Position numbers and translations under genes: made by a program
From: Acheta domesticus
Lineage: Eukaryota > Arthropoda > Insecta > Orthoptera > Gryllidae
Direction: 5' to 3'
Length of the DNA stretch: 64,000 nt
Assembly (NCBI GenBank): GCA_031308135.1
Contig: JAHLJT010000631.1
Location: forward strand, 264,664,948-264,728,947
Notes under the pieces: model-generated
The model's database searches: none
What the model was told of the DNA's origin: nothing
Seen by the model: only the letters and a program-made list of their open reading frames with translations
Shown: positions 59,101 through 64,000 of the stretch, in pieces
How positions within the stretch are numbered: position 1 is the first letter of the stretch
Layout of the letters: each line of letters begins with the position of its first letter

Positions 59101-59855
59101 TTTAAGATTGTTAATATTATTATTGATAATATATTGAAAAAGAGGCCAATTAGCTCTGTTTATTATCCATTTAGGGCGATTTCTTTGCTCTATTTTTTGT
59201 TGCTGGATTGACCAGTTTATGGATAAGGGATAGTGATCGCTGTCATATAGATCTTGCATTGAAGCCCATGAAAGTTTTGTTGCAATATCTGTGGATGCGA
59301 AGCTTAAATCTATGACACTTTCTGTACCGTTACTAACGTTGAAATGGGTCGGCGTTCCCGTATTGAGTATGACCAAATCATTATGATTGTCTAACCATTC
59401 TTCAATTAATTTTCCTCTTCTGTCTGCAGTTGTGGAACCCCACAGGTTGCTATGACTGTTGAAGTCTCCTAATATTATAAACGGTTTGGCAGTTGTGCGA
59501 GGATGTTATCTAGTTCAGCAATATTTAATGAAATACTATTTGGTAGATAAATATTGCAGATAGTTATAGTACAATTTATTCTGGCTTTGATTGCTACTGC
59601 TTCTAACGTTGTTTGAAGAGGAATATCTTGAATGAATACTTCGTTTTTTGTAAAAATTGCTACCCCTCCACTAGCGATTTGTGCTTGCCTTCTATTGTAG
59701 AAGGATGTTCTATATCCTCGTATTTTTGCATTGGAATTGTTTTTGAAATTGGTTTCCTGTATACATAAAATTTGTGGATTAAGGTTATTAATTAAGAGTT
59801 TTAGATGTGGAAGTCTTGCATAGAAACCATTACAATTCCATTGAACAATGTCCAT
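56112..59855 (-). pseudogene. LINE ORF2: endonuclease, reverse transcriptase, RNase H
   Basis: It starts MDIVQWNCNGFYARLPHLK (59855). The apurinic-type endonuclease spans about 59855-59190 with IQETN, LGDFNSHSNLWG and SDHYPL. The reverse transcriptase spans about 58500-57500 with NFRPISL, LVSLDIEKAY, GLPQGSVLS and the catalytic FADDITLL. The RNase H domain lies at about 56915-56560 with YTDGS, SCEAWAI, FSDSLSS and WIPSHKG...NEKADEAAK, keeping all four acidic positions. The C-terminus has CPKCGARISSPHLLLECP. Frameshifts lie near 59475, 58560, 58310, 57297 and 57090-56940. The motifs are well kept, so the damage is recent or partly sequencing error. On family precedent the enzyme performs target-primed reverse transcription. 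Confidence 0.88.
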
Positions 59856-59883
59856 GATGTGTTTGGTTGAGCTTGGTTTCTAG

Positions 59884-61252
59884 TTACGGTTCATCCGACG
59901 ATGAATGATCAATTAATTCATGGGAAGTATCTTTCGAGGCCTCCAGTTTTTTAATAATTCTTGAACATCTATTTTTTAGACCTTTACTACGTAAGGTGGG
60001 ATAAATTTCTCTTAGCATTGCTATTAGGGGGGAAAGGTCATTTGTGAAATCTTTCGCGATGTCTACTGTGAATTTAGTTCCTTTTGTTTTATCGAAAAAG
60101 TTTATTAATTGGTTGAATGACAGTGGATACTTTGTAACATTTTTCTCTACTAGTGCTTTTGTGTCTGCCCATAAATTATCTTGACTATTATCTGGTTTGA
60201 TTTTTAATTTCTTTGGATTCTTTCCCGCATTAGGTTTTCGTGATGTACTAAATTCTTCTGGGTTTTGTATTTCTGAATCTGATCCAGAGTTGTGGTCTGT
60301 AGACTCAATATCGCTTTCAGATAACTGGTTTACTGACGTAATGATTGAGTCGGTAGTAGATAAAGGTCTTTTCATTCTTGCTGGGGTACTTTTGTCGACC
60401 TGTCCTTCTGTGAGCTTATCGGTGGTAGCGGCCTTCGTCGAGGTTACAGGAACTGAGACTGATTTTGGAGTTTGAATATGAGGTTCTTTGCAAACGGTTA
60501 TAGTTTCAACTTGTGCAGGGGCGGATGTAGTAGAATGAAAGGCAACGTGTTGGGGTGTGCTTATGATGGGAGTTTGTGATATGGTATTGGATGTTGGATT
60601 TATCTCCACAAAATCTGGATTGATTTGTGGGCAATTTTTAGCTAAATGACCCTGTTGTTTACATTGAAAACACGTAGGGGTATCCGATGTGATGTAAATC
60701 CAGTGTGGTACTTCTTCAAAAATTACTTGAAAACATTCAGGTAGTATGCTTTCATCTTCTGGGCTAATAAATGTTTGTCGACGAAAGCTTAGAATATGAC
60801 TTAGATTTGGACTAGAAAAACCTGCTCTAAGAAATGACATTGGTGTTACTGTTTTAATGCCAAACGAATATAGCTTATTTTCAATAAGCGCATGCGGTAT
60901 ACTAGGGCTCACATTTGAAAGTATTATTCTTTTATTTCTGGATATTAAGGGTCTTATAGGGAATTCTTGCCTACACACTGTTATACTTTGTGTTTTTCAA
61001 CAAGTTCGTCAGCAACTTCTTTAGTGGCGAGATATACACACAGCCTATTATTTGAAATTTTTGAAACAAATCTTATATGGGCTGGATTGACTTTTTGGGC
61101 AAGCACTTGTATGAAATCTAAGGTTGGAGCTTGGTTGACAGAGTCTATAACAATTGCGTTTTCTTTTTGGGGAAAAGGTTCGCTGCGGTTACTGTAGCAT
61201 AATTCTTACTTGAGCCATCGGTAGGTTGTTGGTTTCCTGAGGTTGATGCCAT
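59884..61252 (-). pseudogene. LINE ORF1: gag-like nucleic-acid-binding protein
   Basis: It starts at ATG 61252 (MASTSGNQQPTDG) and ends 28 bases before ORF2. A CCHC zinc knuckle CFQCKQQGHLAKNC lies near 60670-60630, preceded by a conserved region (IRPLISRNKRIILSNVSPSI) and followed by a charged, serine-rich, low-complexity tail. Two single-base frame changes lie near 61170 and 61000, within or next to short homopolymers. In related elements the protein coats the RNA and helps form the retrotransposition particle. Confidence 0.8.
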
Positions 61253-61500
61253 GGTGGAGCTTGTGCCCGGTGCCGAGCACCGAACAAGGGGAGATTTTTT
61301 ACACTCACTCACAATTCACGAAGCACTCGTCACCAATGGTAAAATCACACGATAAATTAGCAAAATCAGTATAGATCTCCTTCGCGCACTCTCAAACCAT
61401 TCACTTAAACTGTAGGTTTGGCCTCAACAGTCCACGATAAGAGCTGCCTCGGTTACGATGCTCACACCTCGGCGGCTAGAGCGAGACTGGAGAAAATCTT

Positions 61501-61740
61501 GTTCTTGTAATTTTTAAAAATTGCACAAATTGCACTCAATATTGCGCGAAAACTACTAAAAATTTCAAAAAAATGTGCATGACCTTATTGAAAGAACTAA
61601 GTATGAAGAACATATATAATTTTAAGGGAAAATCTCTATCTTCAATTTTGTAGTTGTAGGAAGACGCCGAAAAAAAATTCGAACTTTTGCAATTTTCCCA
61701 AAATCAGTCAGCAATGAAAATAAGAGCTATGCCACCTTGA
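61501..61740 (+). repeat. Family A repeat, continuation beyond the LINE
   Basis: It resumes the family A text interrupted at 55426 and ends with 'GTAGTTGTAGGAAGACGCCG', which matches the region near 14705-14725. Confidence 0.6.
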
Positions 61741-61792
61741 GTGTATTTTACTTTATTCTTACAATTAATTTAAGGAAAGCATTTGGAGTAAT

Positions 61793-62142
61793 TTTTGATT
61801 GATTGTTAGTGATTTTGGGCGCGTCAACTGCTTTGGTCATTAGTCCCGTAAGTGCAATGCATGTTTATTTTATCGTGAGGTGGAAGAGATGTTGCCCGCT
61901 GTGCCGATGGCGAGATCCGGCGCCGACCTTCCGTCCACTAGCGGGGCTTCCCAACCAGGTATCTGCCACCAGCGGGGCACCACCCCAGCCGGGACAAGCT
62001 CTAAATCACCGACCGATTTACCTGTCGGCCTGCCGTGTTCTTTCTTAACAAGGTATCTCCCACCAGCAGTGCACGGCCCACAGCCGGGACAAGTTCCAAT
62101 CCTCCAACTGGTCTCCCAGCATATATGGTAGTGTTGTGCAAG

Positions 62143-62180
<38 letters not shown>

Positions 62181-62451
62181 GATAGGACAAGGAAGAGGAA
62201 GGAAATATCGCGGGAGGTCCGTTTGTTAGGGTATTTCTCCGGCATTCGTTTGATGTTGATCGGAGAAACTATGGAAAACTTCCAATCAGAGCAGCCGGTC
62301 GCTAGAATTTTCCTCCAGGCATCGGTTGAATTCTACATCTAACTGACAAGCTAGTGTTGAAAAATCCTGCCACCGTCGGGACTCGAACCTAGCACCTCTC
62401 GGTCAGAGGCATTGCAGTGACATCAGTTGATGCACTGAGCCACCTATCCTG
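61793..62451 (-). mobile_element. SINE family 1, longest copy
   Basis: Minus-strand copy with head GGTGGCTCAGTGCATCAAC, B-box GGTTCGAGTCCC and a 3' end CACTAACAATCAATCAAAA. ATTTTTGA appears at both ends (about 61792 and 62457), a possible 8 bp target duplication. It contains a (GT)n run at 62143-62178 where the other copies have only a short GT stretch. Confidence 0.75.
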
Positions 62452-62709
62452 TTTGACATTTTTGAGAAAATGTTGAAAATGTCCCTGGGGTTTAATAAAA
62501 AGTATCTCCAAAAATTAATGAATGTTTTTAAAAATCGCAGAACTTCGACTCAGACCAGATCGACAGGGGTTTATTCAGTTGAGCAAAAATTCTACACATA
62601 GTTTAGGCGCTAGTGGTGTTCACATATGCCCAGACAGGCGGACACAGACAGATGGACGGACGAACGGACGTTAAAAAGTCAAAACACACATACACCCTTT
62701 CGGTATCAG

Positions 62710-63529
62710 CAGGGCCATCGTTAGGCACAGGCAGACGAGGCTCGTGCCTCAGGGCCCCCCATGATCAAAGGGCCCCCACAGATAATAAAAAATATATAAC
62801 AAAACTGAACTAGTGGTGTTAGAACAGCACGTACTTTACCGAATTATAAAAAACAGCTACGCAATATTAAGATATTGCATTTTCTGCGCTACTAACATCT
62901 TAGCTATTGAGTTTTTCATTCCTATCGCACAAATAATTATATCCATCAAATTTCAGTATTGCTGAATGGCTGGTTAATATCAAAGGCAATGTTTTCCATG
63001 AGTGAGGTTTTTTTATTTGCTCCCAGAAGACACACAGCAATGTACGAACTCGGTGGAACCTACAATGTACAAACTCGTGGTGGCTAACCGCGCGTTGTCG
63101 CTAAGTTGCGAGCGCTAAGCGGAATTCCTTTGTAGCATTGTCGATAAGTTAAAGTGTGAGGAAGCAAAAATTGAATTAATATTGGCATTTCCAATAACAA
63201 ATTATATTTAAATCAATTATTTTTATTTTCCTTATACATACGTATATACGGAGTATTGTAAGAAGTGGCCGACATTTTTGTTTTAATTTTTGCAAAACCA
63301 GGCATTTTAACGAACATGAGACATGCACCATTCTCTTAAGCTACCTTTATGCTAAGGTCCCAATTTAATCAAAATTTCTGAGGTGTCTAAGAAAAAATGG
63401 TTTAAAGGAAATAAAAATTGCACATGTTTGACACAGAATATCGCAAAAATACGCATGTTTCCGAAAATTTGAATTAGGGGCCCCGAAATCTGAGTGCCTC
63501 GGGTACTTTCAAACCCAAAGACGGCCCTG
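62710..63529. mobile_element. hAT-like non-autonomous element
   Basis: An 820 bp element starting CAGGGCCATCG and ending CGGCCCTG, flanked by a perfect 8 bp direct repeat GGTATCAG (62702-62709 and 63530-63537). The terminal CAGGGCC and the subterminal GGGGCCCC/GTGCCTC words are typical of hAT elements, as is the 8 bp duplication. The interior is AT-rich with no transposase frame. Confidence 0.85.
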
Positions 63530-63604
63530 GGTATCAGGGGACCCCAAAACGAGTACTTCCGTTAATATCTCGAAATAGATTTTTCCGCAGCATTACATAA
63601 CTTT

Positions 63605-64000
63605 GAGTAACTAACACGAGAAAGTAACTGGTGGTGCTACAGAATGGCACAGACTTTCCCGTATTAGTTTTCAATTTCCTATAGTCTCAGCCAGCTATTC
63701 GGACTTTGTCGTAGTAAAATTTACTATTGTGTTGGCATGGGCTAGATTTATGGCCTTGCCCCATCTTGCCACCTGCCATTTAATGCACCCAACTTATTTT
63801 TAGGTTTTCTCAATTATTCGGTTTCCTAATGGTAGATTCAAAATATTGCTTTTAGAATATTAAAGAGGACTGAAACCTTGTCCTTTACGACAATTTTCAT
63901 TCATAAACTTGATACCGTTTTTAAGAAAAGGGTGTTTAAGCGTCTGTGGCAATGTGAAATATGAAGCCCTTTTTCACAGGAATCTTGAGAGTTTTTTTTT
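63605..64000 (+). repeat. Family A repeat, 5' part
   Basis: It runs to the window edge. Its start 'GGTGGTGCTACAGAATGG' and later 'CCTAATGGTAGATTCAAAATATTGC' match the copies at 14220 and 54590. Confidence 0.6.

Larger units (their letters stand above)
55427..61500 (-). mobile_element. I/Jockey-like non-LTR retrotransposon with target duplication
   Basis: A near-complete element (55438-61489, about 6.05 kb) bounded by a perfect 11 bp target duplication GAGAAAATCTT (55427-55437 and 61490-61500). Its minus-strand 3' end is a poly(A) tail (plus-strand T-run from 55438), and its 5' end starts CAGTCTCG. It encodes an ORF1 nucleic-acid-binding protein and an ORF2 with endonuclease, reverse transcriptase, RNase H and a C-terminal zinc motif. 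The presence of RNase H favours the I-type group. It interrupts a family A repeat. Several single-base frameshifts are present, so this copy is not autonomous as sequenced. Confidence 0.9.

Overview
This is nuclear DNA of a large, AT-rich, repeat-dense animal genome, almost certainly an insect. The insect call rests on two C-type lectin genes built like insect 'hemolymph LPS-binding protein' lectins, a Jockey-type gag remnant, a near-complete I/Jockey-like LINE and P-element/THAP9 transposase debris. This lectin type is expanded in cockroaches, termites and relatives, so a polyneopteran is my best guess, but that is inference. There are no bacterial features.

Layout. Positions 1-1139 and 30293-31462 are the two arms of a 1.1 kb inverted repeat enclosing the lectin locus; the right arm abuts a 1000-N scaffold gap (29293-30292). 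Between the arms, on the minus strand, lie two paralogous four-exon C-type lectin genes. Gene 1 (3071-6812) carries a one-base frameshift in exon 3. Gene 2 (13654-23710) is intact and encodes 222 aa. The genes share exon sizes (132 / 97 or 109 / 270-271 / 158 bp), intron phases (0, 1, 1), an 86 bp second intron, an E-box plus TATA core promoter and paralogous 3' flanks, so they are a segmental tandem duplication. The exon 2-intron 2-exon 3 block is GC-rich and nearly identical between them, while exons 1 and 4 are AT-rich and diverged. A third, inverted and truncated copy of the block lies at 25479-25705.

Between and inside the genes are foldback elements (10045-12118, a decayed arm at 12130-12535), a TIR DNA transposon (24137-25246), tRNA-like SINEs, and remnants of Jockey-type, Penelope-like and R2/NeSL-like retroelements, some with hammerhead-ribozyme-like core motifs.

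Right of the gap the window is mostly repeats: a second foldback inserted into a SINE (39393-41206), a possible two-exon cysteine-rich secreted-protein gene (35704-36880, minus), several GC-rich islets including a 400 bp G-run tract (46910-47318), a 24-copy 39 bp tandem array joined to a palindrome (49928-51110), a P-element/THAP9 remnant (51955-52812), a 6 kb I/Jockey-like LINE with a perfect 11 bp target duplication (55438-61489), a hAT-like element with an 8 bp target duplication (62710-63529) and dispersed copies of an unnamed 1 kb repeat (family A).

The only confidently functional protein gene is lectin gene 2. Lectin gene 1 is a recent pseudogene or a sequencing error away from intact.
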